Positions 30,859 through 43,081 of a stretch of DNA of 64,000 nt are shown piece by piece. Both the position numbers and the translations under genes were made by a program. The notes beneath the pieces were generated by a model that was not told the DNA's origin, did not search any database, and was given only the letters and a program-made list of their open reading frames with translations. Each line of letters opens with the position of its first letter. Position 1 is the first letter of the stretch. Source of the stretch: Harmothoe impar (Eukaryota; Annelida; Polychaeta; Phyllodocida; Polynoidae); contig OX381707.1 of the NCBI GenBank assembly GCA_947462335.1, positions 81,864,610 to 81,928,609 on the forward strand, read 5' to 3'.

Positions 30859-31003
30859 AGCTTTGCGCAGTGGCAATACCGTAGCCAATGAGGTCCATCC
30901 GAGGCGCGGTTATTGCTAGTTGAAAACTATACCCAATACCCCGCGGTGTCGTCCTGAAACATGGATCGGCACACGCAATTTCTGACATCTCCTAAGGGAG
31001 ATG
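30859..31003 (+). ncRNA. RNU4: U4 snRNA, block C copy 10 (C102 type)
   Basis: Intact, C102. Confidence 0.91.
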
Positions 31004-31477
31004 ACAATTAAACAAAGATAACACTTTCTCTTCTCCCTATGCTCAACAGTGTTGGTCCCCCCACCACCCTACAATGTGTTGATTTCCGCCATTTTGTTTC
31101 GTGATGTCACATTGTCAAATACAGACCACTCTCAATTGACAATTTAAGCCAATAAAGTGGGTGCAACCACTGACATAAGCAGTTGTCAGTAGTGCCAGAC
31201 CTTGCCACTAGGTGCCTCCACCTACTCCCACTCTCCCCTTTAAACCAACCTCTGCCACTCCAAAATGCCACAAACGAATAGTTGCTGGAAACCCTACAGA
31301 ATATAACACATTCAATAATGTGTAACAATATTTCTGCCTCCACTTTGACTCAACATTTCACCCATTAGGTGCCAACAAGAAACGTTTTAGGTGACATGAT
31401 TAACTCTGCCGGTGCTAGGACACCTTTCCCCTGTAATTTGACTAAGCATATATCATGCCAGTTCACCTTCGCTCGGT

Positions 31478-31622
31478 AGCTTTGCGCAGTGGCAATACCG
31501 TAGCCAATGAGGTCCATCCGAGGCGCGGTTATTGCTAGTTGAAAACTATACCCAATACCCCGCGGTGTCGTCCTGAAACATGGATCGGCACACGCAATTT
31601 CTGACATCTCCTAAGGGAGATG
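31478..31622 (+). ncRNA. RNU4: U4 snRNA, block C copy 11 (C102 type)
   Basis: Intact, C102. Confidence 0.91.
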
Positions 31623-32096
31623 ACAATTAAACAAAGATAACACTTTCTCTTCTCCCTATGCTCAACAGTGTTGGTCCCCCCACCACCCTACAATGTGTTG
31701 ATTTCCGCCATTTTGTTTCGTGATGTCACATTGTCAAATACAGACCACTCTCAATTGACAATTTAAGCCAATAAAGTGGGTGCAACCACTGACATAAGCA
31801 GTTGTCAGTAGTGCCAGACCTTGCCACTAGGTGCCTCCACCTACTCCCACTCTCCCCTTTAAACCAACCTCTGCCACTCCAAAATGCCACAAACGAATAG
31901 TTGCTGGAAACCCTACAGAATATAACACATTCAATAATGTGTAACAATATTTCTGCCTCCACTTTGACTCAACATTTCACCCATTAGGTGCCAACAAGAA
32001 ACGTTTTAGGTGACATGATTAACTCTGCCGGTGCTAGGACACCTTTCCCCTGTAATTTGACTAAGCATATATCATGCCAGTTCACCTTCGCTCGGT

Positions 32097-32241
32097 AGCT
32101 TTGCGCAGTGGCAATACCGTAGCCAATGAGGTCCATCCGAGGCGCGGTTATTGCTAGTTGAAAACTATACCCAATACCCCGCGGTGTCGTCCTGAAACAT
32201 GGATCGGCACACGCAATTTCTGACATCTCCTAAGGGAGATG
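32097..32241 (+). ncRNA. RNU4: U4 snRNA, block C copy 12 (C102 type)
   Basis: Intact, C102. Confidence 0.91.
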
Positions 32242-32715
32242 ACAATTAAACAAAGATAACACTTTCTCTTCTCCCTATGCTCAACAGTGTTGGTCCCCCC
32301 ACCACCCTACAATGTGTTGATTTCCGCCATTTTGTTTCGTGATGTCACATTGTCAAATACAGACCACTCTCAATTGACAATTTAAGCCAATAAAGTGGGT
32401 GCAACCACTGACATAAGCAGTTGTCAGTAGTGCCAGACCTTGCCACTAGGTGCCTCCACCTACTCCCACTCTCCCCTTTAAACCAACCTCTGCCACTCCA
32501 AAATGCCACAAACGAATAGTTGCTGGAAACCCTACAGAATATAACACATTCAATAATGTGTAACAATATTTCTGCCTCCACTTTGACTCAACATTTCACC
32601 CATTAGGTGCCAACAAGAAACGTTTTAGGTGACATGATTAACTCTGCCGGTGCTAGGACACCTTTCCCCTGTAATTTGACTAAGCATATATCATGCCAGT
32701 TCACCTTCGCTCGGT

Positions 32716-32860
32716 AGCTTTGCGCAGTGGCAATACCGTAGCCAATGAGGTCCATCCGAGGCGCGGTTATTGCTAGTTGAAAACTATACCCAATACCCCG
32801 CGGTGTCGTCCTGAAACATGGATCGGCACACGCAATTTCTGACATCTCCTAAGGGAGATG
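32716..32860 (+). ncRNA. RNU4: U4 snRNA, block C copy 13 (C102 type)
   Basis: Intact, C102. Confidence 0.91.
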
Positions 32861-33334
32861 ACAATTAAACAAAGATAACACTTTCTCTTCTCCCTATGCT
32901 CAACAGTGTTGGTCCCCCCACCACCCTACAATGTGTTGATTTCCGCCATTTTGTTTCGTGATGTCACATTGTCAAATACAGACCACTCTCAATTGACAAT
33001 TTAAGCCAATAAAGTGGGTGCAACCACTGACATAAGCAGTTGTCAGTAGTGCCAGACCTTGCCACTAGGTGCCTCCACCTACTCCCACTCTCCCCTTTAA
33101 ACCAACCTCTGCCACTCCAAAATGCCACAAACGAATAGTTGCTGGAAACCCTACAGAATATAACACATTCAATAATGTGTAACAATATTTCTGCCTCCAC
33201 TTTGACTCAACATTTCACCCATTAGGTGCCAACAAGAAACGTTTTAGGTGACATGATTAACTCTGCCGGTGCTAGGACACCTTTCCCCTGTAATTTGACT
33301 AAGCATATATCATGCCAGTTCACCTTCGCTCGGT

Positions 33335-33479
33335 AGCTTTGCGCAGTGGCAATACCGTAGCCAATGAGGTCCATCCGAGGCGCGGTTATTGCTAGTTGAA
33401 AACTATACCCAATACCCCGCGGTGTCGTCCTGAAACATGGATCGGCACACGCAATTTCTGACATCTCCTAAGGGAGATG
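33335..33479 (+). ncRNA. RNU4: U4 snRNA, block C copy 14 (C102 type)
   Basis: Intact, C102. Confidence 0.91.
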
Positions 33480-33953
33480 ACAATTAAACAAAGATAACAC
33501 TTTCTCTTCTCCCTATGCTCAACAGTGTTGGTCCCCCCACCACCCTACAATGTGTTGATTTCCGCCATTTTGTTTCGTGATGTCACATTGTCAAATACAG
33601 ACCACTCTCAATTGACAATTTAAGCCAATAAAGTGGGTGCAACCACTGACATAAGCAGTTGTCAGTAGTGCCAGACCTTGCCACTAGGTGCCTCCACCTA
33701 CTCCCACTCTCCCCTTTAAACCAACCTCTGCCACTCCAAAATGCCACAAACGAATAGTTGCTGGAAACCCTACAGAATATAACACATTCAATAATGTGTA
33801 ACAATATTTCTGCCTCCACTTTGACTCAACATTTCACCCATTAGGTGCCAACAAGAAACGTTTTAGGTGACATGATTAACTCTGCCGGTGCTAGGACACC
33901 TTTCCCCTGTAATTTGACTAAGCATATATCATGCCAGTTCACCTTCGCTCGGT

Positions 33954-34098
33954 AGCTTTGCGCAGTGGCAATACCGTAGCCAATGAGGTCCATCCGAGGC
34001 GCGGTTATTGCTAGTTGAAAACTATACCCAATACCCCGCGGTGTCGTCCTGAAACATGGATCGGCACACGCAATTTCTGACATCTCCTAAGGGAGATG
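33954..34098 (+). ncRNA. RNU4: U4 snRNA, block C copy 15 (C102 type)
   Basis: Intact, C102. Confidence 0.91.
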
Positions 34099-34572
34099 AC
34101 AATTAAACAAAGATAACACTTTCTCTTCTCCCTATGCTCAACAGTGTTGGTCCCCCCACCACCCTACAATGTGTTGATTTCCGCCATTTTGTTTCGTGAT
34201 GTCACATTGTCAAATACAGACCACTCTCAATTGACAATTTAAGCCAATAAAGTGGGTGCAACCACTGACATAAGCAGTTGTCAGTAGTGCCAGACCTTGC
34301 CACTAGGTGCCTCCACCTACTCCCACTCTCCCCTTTAAACCAACCTCTGCCACTCCAAAATGCCACAAACGAATAGTTGCTGGAAACCCTACAGAATATA
34401 ACACATTCAATAATGTGTAACAATATTTCTGCCTCCACTTTGACTCAACATTTCACCCATTAGGTGCCAACAAGAAACGTTTTAGGTGACATGATTAACT
34501 CTGCCGGTGCTAGGACACCTTTCCCCTGTAATTTGACTAAGCATATATCATGCCAGTTCACCTTCGCTCGGT

Positions 34573-34717
34573 AGCTTTGCGCAGTGGCAATACCGTAGCC
34601 AATGAGGTCCATCCGAGGCGCGGTTATTGCTAGTTGAAAACTATACCCAATACCCCGCGGTGTCGTCCTGAAACATGGATCGGCACACGCAATTTCTGAC
34701 ATCTCCTAAGGGAGATG
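34573..34717 (+). ncRNA. RNU4: U4 snRNA, block C copy 16 (C102 type)
   Basis: Intact, C102. Confidence 0.91.
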
Positions 34718-35191
34718 ACAATTAAACAAAGATAACACTTTCTCTTCTCCCTATGCTCAACAGTGTTGGTCCCCCCACCACCCTACAATGTGTTGATTTC
34801 CGCCATTTTGTTTCGTGATGTCACATTGTCAAATACAGACCACTCTCAATTGACAATTTAAGCCAATAAAGTGGGTGCAACCACTGACATAAGCAGTTGT
34901 CAGTAGTGCCAGACCTTGCCACTAGGTGCCTCCACCTACTCCCACTCTCCCCTTTAAACCAACCTCTGCCACTCCAAAATGCCACAAACGAATAGTTGCT
35001 GGAAACCCTACAGAATATAACACATTCAATAATGTGTAACAATATTTCTGCCTCCACTTTGACTCAACATTTCACCCATTAGGTGCCAACAAGAAACGTT
35101 TTAGGTGACATGATTAACTCTGCCGGTGCTAGGACACCTTTCCCCTGTAATTTGACTAAGCATATATCATGCCAGTTCACCTTCGCTCGGT

Positions 35192-35336
35192 AGCTTTGCG
35201 CAGTGGCAATACCGTAGCCAATGAGGTCCATCCGAGGCGCGGTTATTGCTAGTTGAAAACTATACCCAATACCCCGCGGTGTCGTCCTGAAACATGGATC
35301 GGCACACGCAATTTCTGACATCTCCTAAGGGAGATG
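35192..35336 (+). ncRNA. RNU4: U4 snRNA, block C copy 17 (C102 type)
   Basis: Intact, C102. Confidence 0.91.
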
Positions 35337-35810
35337 ACAATTAAACAAAGATAACACTTTCTCTTCTCCCTATGCTCAACAGTGTTGGTCCCCCCACCAC
35401 CCTACAATGTGTTGATTTCCGCCATTTTGTTTCGTGATGTCACATTGTCAAATACAGACCACTCTCAATTGACAATTTAAGCCAATAAAGTGGGTGCAAC
35501 CACTGACATAAGCAGTTGTCAGTAGTGCCAGACCTTGCCACTAGGTGCCTCCACCTACTCCCACTCTCCCCTTTAAACCAACCTCTGCCACTCCAAAATG
35601 CCACAAACGAATAGTTGCTGGAAACCCTACAGAATATAACACATTCAATAATGTGTAACAATATTTCTGCCTCCACTTTGACTCAACATTTCACCCATTA
35701 GGTGCCAACAAGAAACGTTTTAGGTGACATGATTAACTCTGCCGGTGCTAGGACACCTTTCCCCTGTAATTTGACTAAGCATATATCATGCCAGTTCACC
35801 TTCGCTCGGT

Positions 35811-35955
35811 AGCTTTGCGCAGTGGCAATACCGTAGCCAATGAGGTCCATCCGAGGCGCGGTTATTGCTAGTTGAAAACTATACCCAATACCCCGCGGTG
35901 TCGTCCTGAAACATGGATCGGCACACGCAATTTCTGACATCTCCTAAGGGAGATG
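35811..35955 (+). ncRNA. RNU4: U4 snRNA, block C copy 18 (C102 type)
   Basis: Intact, C102. Confidence 0.91.
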
Positions 35956-36429
35956 ACAATTAAACAAAGATAACACTTTCTCTTCTCCCTATGCTCAACA
36001 GTGTTGGTCCCCCCACCACCCTACAATGTGTTGATTTCCGCCATTTTGTTTCGTGATGTCACATTGTCAAATACAGACCACTCTCAATTGACAATTTAAG
36101 CCAATAAAGTGGGTGCAACCACTGACATAAGCAGTTGTCAGTAGTGCCAGACCTTGCCACTAGGTGCCTCCACCTACTCCCACTCTCCCCTTTAAACCAA
36201 CCTCTGCCACTCCAAAATGCCACAAACGAATAGTTGCTGGAAACCCTACAGAATATAACACATTCAATAATGTGTAACAATATTTCTGCCTCCACTTTGA
36301 CTCAACATTTCACCCATTAGGTGCCAACAAGAAACGTTTTAGGTGACATGATTAACTCTGCCGGTGCTAGGACACCTTTCCCCTGTAATTTGACTAAGCA
36401 TATATCATGCCAGTTCACCTTCGCTCGGT

Positions 36430-36574
36430 AGCTTTGCGCAGTGGCAATACCGTAGCCAATGAGGTCCATCCGAGGCGCGGTTATTGCTAGTTGAAAACTA
36501 TACCCAATACCCCGCGGTGTCGTCCTGAAACATGGATCGGCACACGCAATTTCTGACATCTCCTAAGGGAGATG
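36430..36574 (+). ncRNA. RNU4: U4 snRNA, block C copy 19 (C102 type)
   Basis: Intact, C102. Confidence 0.91.
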
Positions 36575-37048
36575 ACAATTAAACAAAGATAACACTTTCT
36601 CTTCTCCCTATGCTCAACAGTGTTGGTCCCCCCACCACCCTACAATGTGTTGATTTCCGCCATTTTGTTTCGTGATGTCACATTGTCAAATACAGACCAC
36701 TCTCAATTGACAATTTAAGCCAATAAAGTGGGTGCAACCACTGACATAAGCAGTTGTCAGTAGTGCCAGACCTTGCCACTAGGTGCCTCCACCTACTCCC
36801 ACTCTCCCCTTTAAACCAACCTCTGCCACTCCAAAATGCCACAAACGAATAGTTGCTGGAAACCCTACAGAATATAACACATTCAATAATGTGTAACAAT
36901 ATTTCTGCCTCCACTTTGACTCAACATTTCACCCATTAGGTGCCAACAAGAAACGTTTTAGGTGACATGATTAACTCTGCCGGTGCTAGGACACCTTTCC
37001 CCTGTAATTTGACTAAGCATATATCATGCCAGTTCACCTTCGCTCGGT

Positions 37049-37193
37049 AGCTTTGCGCAGTGGCAATACCGTAGCCAATGAGGTCCATCCGAGGCGCGGT
37101 TATTGCTAGTTGAAAACTATACCCAATACCCCGCGGTGTCGTCCTGAAACATGGATCGGCACACGCAATTTCTGACATCTCCTAAGGGAGATG
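37049..37193 (+). ncRNA. RNU4: U4 snRNA, block C copy 20 (C102 type)
   Basis: Intact, C102. Confidence 0.91.
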
Positions 37194-37667
37194 ACAATTA
37201 AACAAAGATAACACTTTCTCTTCTCCCTATGCTCAACAGTGTTGGTCCCCCCACCACCCTACAATGTGTTGATTTCCGCCATTTTGTTTCGTGATGTCAC
37301 ATTGTCAAATACAGACCACTCTCAATTGACAATTTAAGCCAATAAAGTGGGTGCAACCACTGACATAAGCAGTTGTCAGTAGTGCCAGACCTTGCCACTA
37401 GGTGCCTCCACCTACTCCCACTCTCCCCTTTAAACCAACCTCTGCCACTCCAAAATGCCACAAACGAATAGTTGCTGGAAACCCTACAGAATATAACACA
37501 TTCAATAATGTGTAACAATATTTCTGCCTCCACTTTGACTCAACATTTCACCCATTAGGTGCCAACAAGAAACGTTTTAGGTGACATGATTAACTCTGCC
37601 GGTGCTAGGACACCTTTCCCCTGTAATTTGACTAAGCATATATCATGCCAGTTCACCTTCGCTCGGT

Positions 37668-37812
37668 AGCTTTGCGCAGTGGCAATACCGTAGCCAATGA
37701 GGTCCATCCGAGGCGCGGTTATTGCTAGTTGAAAACTATACCCAATACCCCGCGGTGTCGTCCTGAAACATGGATCGGCACACGCAATTTCTGACATCTC
37801 CTAAGGGAGATG
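37668..37812 (+). ncRNA. RNU4: U4 snRNA, block C copy 21 (C102 type)
   Basis: Intact, C102. Confidence 0.91.
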
Positions 37813-38286
37813 ACAATTAAACAAAGATAACACTTTCTCTTCTCCCTATGCTCAACAGTGTTGGTCCCCCCACCACCCTACAATGTGTTGATTTCCGCCA
37901 TTTTGTTTCGTGATGTCACATTGTCAAATACAGACCACTCTCAATTGACAATTTAAGCCAATAAAGTGGGTGCAACCACTGACATAAGCAGTTGTCAGTA
38001 GTGCCAGACCTTGCCACTAGGTGCCTCCACCTACTCCCACTCTCCCCTTTAAACCAACCTCTGCCACTCCAAAATGCCACAAACGAATAGTTGCTGGAAA
38101 CCCTACAGAATATAACACATTCAATAATGTGTAACAATATTTCTGCCTCCACTTTGACTCAACATTTCACCCATTAGGTGCCAACAAGAAACGTTTTAGG
38201 TGACATGATTAACTCTGCCGGTGCTAGGACACCTTTCCCCTGTAATTTGACTAAGCATATATCATGCCAGTTCACCTTCGCTCGGT

Positions 38287-38431
38287 AGCTTTGCGCAGTG
38301 GCAATACCGTAGCCAATGAGGTCCATCCGAGGCGCGGTTATTGCTAGTTGAAAACTATACCCAATACCCCGCGGTGTCGTCCTGAAACATGGATCGGCAC
38401 ACGCAATTTCTGACATCTCCTAAGGGAGATG
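38287..38431 (+). ncRNA. RNU4: U4 snRNA, block C copy 22 (C102 type)
   Basis: Intact, C102. Confidence 0.91.
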
Positions 38432-38905
38432 ACAATTAAACAAAGATAACACTTTCTCTTCTCCCTATGCTCAACAGTGTTGGTCCCCCCACCACCCTAC
38501 AATGTGTTGATTTCCGCCATTTTGTTTCGTGATGTCACATTGTCAAATACAGACCACTCTCAATTGACAATTTAAGCCAATAAAGTGGGTGCAACCACTG
38601 ACATAAGCAGTTGTCAGTAGTGCCAGACCTTGCCACTAGGTGCCTCCACCTACTCCCACTCTCCCCTTTAAACCAACCTCTGCCACTCCAAAATGCCACA
38701 AACGAATAGTTGCTGGAAACCCTACAGAATATAACACATTCAATAATGTGTAACAATATTTCTGCCTCCACTTTGACTCAACATTTCACCCATTAGGTGC
38801 CAACAAGAAACGTTTTAGGTGACATGATTAACTCTGCCGGTGCTAGGACACCTTTCCCCTGTAATTTGACTAAGCATATATCATGCCAGTTCACCTTCGC
38901 TCGGT

Positions 38906-39050
38906 AGCTTTGCGCAGTGGCAATACCGTAGCCAATGAGGTCCATCCGAGGCGCGGTTATTGCTAGTTGAAAACTATACCCAATACCCCGCGGTGTCGTC
39001 CTGAAACATGGATCGGCACACGCAATTTCTGACATCTCCTAAGGGAGATG
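38906..39050 (+). ncRNA. RNU4: U4 snRNA, block C copy 23 (C102 type)
   Basis: Intact, C102. Confidence 0.91.
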
Positions 39051-39524
39051 ACAATTAAACAAAGATAACACTTTCTCTTCTCCCTATGCTCAACAGTGTT
39101 GGTCCCCCCACCACCCTACAATGTGTTGATTTCCGCCATTTTGTTTCGTGATGTCACATTGTCAAATACAGACCACTCTCAATTGACAATTTAAGCCAAT
39201 AAAGTGGGTGCAACCACTGACATAAGCAGTTGTCAGTAGTGCCAGACCTTGCCACTAGGTGCCTCCACCTACTCCCACTCTCCCCTTTAAACCAACCTCT
39301 GCCACTCCAAAATGCCACAAACGAATAGTTGCTGGAAACCCTACAGAATATAACACATTCAATAATGTGTAACAATATTTCTGCCTCCACTTTGACTCAA
39401 CATTTCACCCATTAGGTGCCAACAAGAAACGTTTTAGGTGACATGATTAACTCTGCCGGTGCTAGGACACCTTTCCCCTGTAATTTGACTAAGCATATAT
39501 CATGCCAGTTCACCTTCGCTCGGT

Positions 39525-39669
39525 AGCTTTGCGCAGTGGCAATACCGTAGCCAATGAGGTCCATCCGAGGCGCGGTTATTGCTAGTTGAAAACTATACCC
39601 AATACCCCGCGGTGTCGTCCTGAAACATGGATCGGCACACGCAATTTCTGACATCTCCTAAGGGAGATG
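39525..39669 (+). ncRNA. RNU4: U4 snRNA, block C copy 24 (C102 type)
   Basis: Intact, C102. Confidence 0.91.
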
Positions 39670-40143
39670 ACAATTAAACAAAGATAACACTTTCTCTTCT
39701 CCCTATGCTCAACAGTGTTGGTCCCCCCACCACCCTACAATGTGTTGATTTCCGCCATTTTGTTTCGTGATGTCACATTGTCAAATACAGACCACTCTCA
39801 ATTGACAATTTAAGCCAATAAAGTGGGTGCAACCACTGACATAAGCAGTTGTCAGTAGTGCCAGACCTTGCCACTAGGTGCCTCCACCTACTCCCACTCT
39901 CCCCTTTAAACCAACCTCTGCCACTCCAAAATGCCACAAACGAATAGTTGCTGGAAACCCTACAGAATATAACACATTCAATAATGTGTAACAATATTTC
40001 TGCCTCCACTTTGACTCAACATTTCACCCATTAGGTGCCAACAAGAAACGTTTTAGGTGACATGATTAACTCTGCCGGTGCTAGGACACCTTTCCCCTGT
40101 AATTTGACTAAGCATATATCATGCCAGTTCACCTTCGCTCGGT

Positions 40144-40288
40144 AGCTTTGCGCAGTGGCAATACCGTAGCCAATGAGGTCCATCCGAGGCGCGGTTATTG
40201 CTAGTTGAAAACTATACCCAATACCCCGCGGTGTCGTCCTGAAACATGGATCGGCACACGCAATTTCTGACATCTCCTAAGGGAGATG
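40144..40288 (+). ncRNA. RNU4: U4 snRNA, block C copy 25 (array edge)
   Basis: Intact, C102. Array homology ends about 18 bp after it. Confidence 0.91.
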
Positions 40289-40306
40289 ACAATTAAACAA
40301 AGATAA

Positions 40307-40887
40307 ACCAATTTCTTTTAGCCTATTGACATTGGGTAGTGCTTGCTAATTTCTATTTCCCATATCAGAACAAATCACAGATTTTATGAATGCATAATAT
40401 CAAAGCTTTCCCTAATTCCCATTTACTAATATAAACCAATCAGAGGCCACAATGTCTTAAATGCCTAGATTTACTGTATGATCGTTTTCACCGTAGTCTC
40501 GTTTTGGTGGCCCGAGATCTCAATGCCGGCCTGCACTTGAATCCAGCTGCTGCCACCTGACGTCTATTTGCAGAACTAGTGAAATATGAAGAAGTAGAGA
40601 CGCCTGGTGGGGCCGATCGTAACTAATTCTACACAAGGGTGCCTTGGGGAAAAAGCTGATATGCCTCCTCGTGTTGCAAGATAATCAAGACATCGTTTTG
40701 CATCTGGAATCATGGACTTTTAGACACCACAACGACCAAGGGCATATTATGTTAAATTATTCCCCAGGGTTATTCTACAGCCCTCAAAGTTTTGATTAGA
40801 ATAAATACGAGTTCTCCGTGATACTTTCTGCACTGCTGTGTTCTCCTGTTACATATGGTCAAATGTGAATATCCGACTTGAGGTGAC
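40307..40887. other. Intergenic, nothing recognised
   Basis: Unique-looking, A-T rich flank of the U4 array without ORFs of interest. Confidence 0.5.
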
Positions 40888-41092
40888 TGCAGAGGGGTTT
40901 TCGGCGACCTGGCGACCTGGGCCTGGGGCGACTTTTCGACCTGGACCATTAATTTTTGTGACCTGCGACCTGTTGTTTTGAAATGGCCATACTAATATAT
41001 GATGAAAAAGTGACCTCCGACCTGGATATTTGTATATTGTAGCCCTTAAAAGAGGCGACTTTGTGACCTCAGGGGGGGGGGACCCCTCTGCA
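40888..41092. mobile_element. MITE of the CGACCTGG family, copy 1
   Basis: The ends are TGCAGAGGGGT and ACCCCTCTGCA. The interior is full of GCGACCTGG/CGACTTTG repeats and ends GTGACCTCAGGGG. Relatives are at 41206-41730 and 51047-51235. Confidence 0.6.
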
Positions 41093-41205
41093 CCCCCACT
41101 GGAGCAGACTCACCAGTTCTGCATTCACGCATCATGACGACAATTTTTATTATACCATACTTTTATAATCCATGGTGTCCACATGGTTTCTACATACATA
41201 GTGGC

Positions 41206-41730
41206 AGTAGAGGGGTTAAAAACGACGTAGCGACCTGGGATGTTTTCCAGGCGACCTGGCGATCTGGTACAATTATTTAAGGCTGTGTCTCACGACCTTG
41301 GGCCAATGTTTTTGTCTCTGACCAGGTGCCAGCTCTGACCGGGTGCCAGCTCTGACTGGGTGCCAGCTCTGACCGGCCTGAATAAAATCGGGTTATTTAG
41401 GGCAGATGTAGATAGAATTTGTCTGAAAAGATTAATGGATGTTATAACGCTCTAAACTAGTCATTAGTTGTCCATTTTTATCACCATCTGCCCTAAATAA
41501 CCCGTTTTTATTCAGGCCGGTCAGAGCTGGCACTCGGTCAGAGCTGGCACCCGGTCAGAGCTGGCACCCGGTCAGAGCTGGCACCCAGTCAGAGACAAAA
41601 ACATTGGCCCAAGGTCGTGAGACAGACCTTGGACACATTCTGCTATGGGATAAAATGGTCTAAAAGTGATTTTGTGACATGGGGTCTTTAATTTTGGCGA
41701 CTTTCCGGCCATATGGGGAGACCCCTCTGT
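41206..41730. mobile_element. MITE of the CGACCTGG family, copy 2, split by a nested MITE
   Basis: The left part (41206-41278) has AGTAGAGGGGT and GCGACCTGGCGATCTGG. The right part (41631-41730) ends GACCCCTCTGT. The nested element occupies 41279-41630. Confidence 0.55.
41279..41630. mobile_element. MITE with GGTGCCAGCTCTGACC repeat arms (nested)
   Basis: The inverted ends begin AAGG-TGTCTCACGACC. Each arm carries three or four 18-19-bp tandem units (GGTGCCAGCTCTGACCG type) and a GGGTTATTTAGGGCAGATG segment, so it is almost a full palindrome. Relatives are at 48533-48877 (same architecture, GGTGCCATCTTTGACC units) and 59534-59702 (one arm). Confidence 0.75.
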
Positions 41731-42286
41731 TCCCCCCATATATACGGAATATGACAAGTGAATGCTAGTTTTAAGGAGCCACTAATTAAGCCTATCGAAT
41801 ATTACGATGATGAATAGAATCGTTTAAAAAAAGAAAGGAAAAGAACGGACCCTCCCTAGTTATTATGCAAATTCTCAAATCGACAATAGACATTTCAGCA
41901 ATGAGAACTCTCTTTTTCACAAAAAAAGTATAATTCGGATAAACTCACTATCAAAAAATAATGAGCCGATCACATAAACACAACCAGCAACAAAAAAAAG
42001 TTTTGTAGACTGAACAGAAGTAACATTTTATTTTCAATAACCTTCACAACATTTCGGCCGTATAGGTATTCATCCATGGGGAAGGGAGGGTCAGAAGTTA
42101 AGCTCCCTCTATGGTGGGTGGGGGGGGGGACCTTTTTCGCACATCTGCGGAAAATCTCAGTGCCCCCCCCCCCTTTTGATTAAAAATGATCACTCCCTAA
42201 TTAGGGCCACCAGACTTTGTCCAGTTTGAGGATGACAATCTTATCTTATAATGTGGACAGTTTGCAGCGCACAAGAAGTGTTTCAC

Positions 42287-42537
42287 TTAACCCTTTAAGG
42301 ACGGCATGATACCTTAATGCATCATGTCCTTGGTCATCTTGATGCATGAATGCAGTCCTGGCGAGTAACTCGCCAATGCTAGATTCAAGCACCATGCCGA
42401 CCCTACGGGGTTGAGACACTCCCGTAGGTTCGACATGATGCTCCAATGAAGCACCGGCGAGTTACTCGCCGGCGCTTCATTGGTGCATGATGACGACAAA
42501 AGTCATCTTTTAGGCACATCCATCCTTAAAGGGTTAA
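42287..42537. mobile_element. piggyBac-like MITE, TTAA ends, copy 1
   Basis: TTAA-CCCTTTAAGGA at the left and TCCTTAAAGGG-TTAA at the right, with TTAA as the target duplication. The interior has CATGATGC/GCATCATG segments and GGCGAGTAACTCGCC palindromes. Two more copies are at 60138-61076 and 61551-61785. Confidence 0.75.
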
Positions 42538-42540
42538 CGC

Positions 42541-42735
42541 CGGGTGAGATGGACGTCTAAATAAGTGTGGCCCCACAGGGTATTAGGTGCTGAAACCCAT
42601 TTACACCAGACAGGATTTGTCAGCGTCCAACAGGGCAGGGTCTCACTTCACTAATTAGTTTGCTGTCCTCTGGCTGCAGGAGGTGAGGGGGAGGAGTGGA
42701 AGGAGGTTTAGAAACACAGGAAGTGTAGGTGGTGG
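42541..42735. repeat. Interspersed repeat (AAACCCATTTACACCAGA family)
   Basis: A copy at about 46035-46320 shares AAACCCATTTACACCAGA, GGGCAGGGTCTCAC, CTAATTAGTTTG, and then GGAGG-TTAGAAACA-GA-AAGTGTA. A third partial copy lies near 43120-43165. No ORF; possibly SINE-like, without a visible pol III head. Confidence 0.5.
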
Positions 42736-42739
42736 TTAA

Positions 42740-43081
42740 AGATGGGTTAGGAGCTAATTTGGGGTAGATTTATATTTTTCAATTAGACAACATACAATGT
42801 AGTTATGTTCATAATGCCCATACAAATATATGTGTGTAGCTTTTTAAATCATTCTGATACTTATAAATCCATAAAATATAGGGAGACCATGGTCAAAATA
42901 GATCAGGGACCCGTCTCTATTACAAAGTGAGGTCCCCAGACCAGGTTTTCTCTTTATGCATTTATAAGTATCAGAATGATTAAAAGAATTACATACATAT
43001 TGATATGGACATGTATTATAAACACAAATAATGTGTAGCTCGAAAATAAATATCTACCCAAAATTAGGTCCTAACCCATCT
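42740..43081. mobile_element. Fold-back element with TTAA target duplication
   Basis: The arms are about 125 bp and imperfect: AGATGGGTTAGGAGCTAATTT at the left, the inverse at the right, and ATTCTGATACTTATAAAT near the centre. TTAA flanks both sides (42736-42739, 43082-43085). The flanks joined across it (GGTGGTTAAATACAT) match an uninterrupted relative at about 46310-46326 (GGTGGTTGAATACAT). Confidence 0.8.

Larger units (their letters stand above)
24694..40306 (+). repeat. U4 snRNA tandem array, block C (25 units of 619 bp)
   Basis: Twenty-five full units and a final U4 3' part are bounded by the copy C poly(A) on the left and unique DNA on the right. The period is exactly 619 bp throughout. 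From the fourth gene on (27145 onward) all 22 units share two linked changes, A to T 22 bp upstream of U4 and T to C at U4 nt 102. The long stretch looks essentially uniform, which means very recent expansion or strong homogenisation. The array edge is at the 3' box, as in block A. Confidence 0.95.

Noticed and set aside
4758..40273. Minus-strand open frames of 78 and 80 codons repeated in every array unit (MEAEILLH... and MSEIACAD... types)
   Set aside because: They are antisense to U4 and its spacer. The 80-codon frame overlaps U4 itself, so its conservation follows from the RNA gene and from homogenisation. No protein features are seen.
24694..40306. CRISPR array or simple satellite
   Set aside because: The period is 619 bp with no short repeat/variable spacer pattern, and each unit holds a U4 gene.
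24694..40306. Array as the tandem core of a Helitron/Helentron (hairpin near the right end)
   Set aside because: The hairpin CATCTCC-TAAG-GGAGATG is the U4 3' stem-loop; no CTRR end or rolling-circle protein is present.
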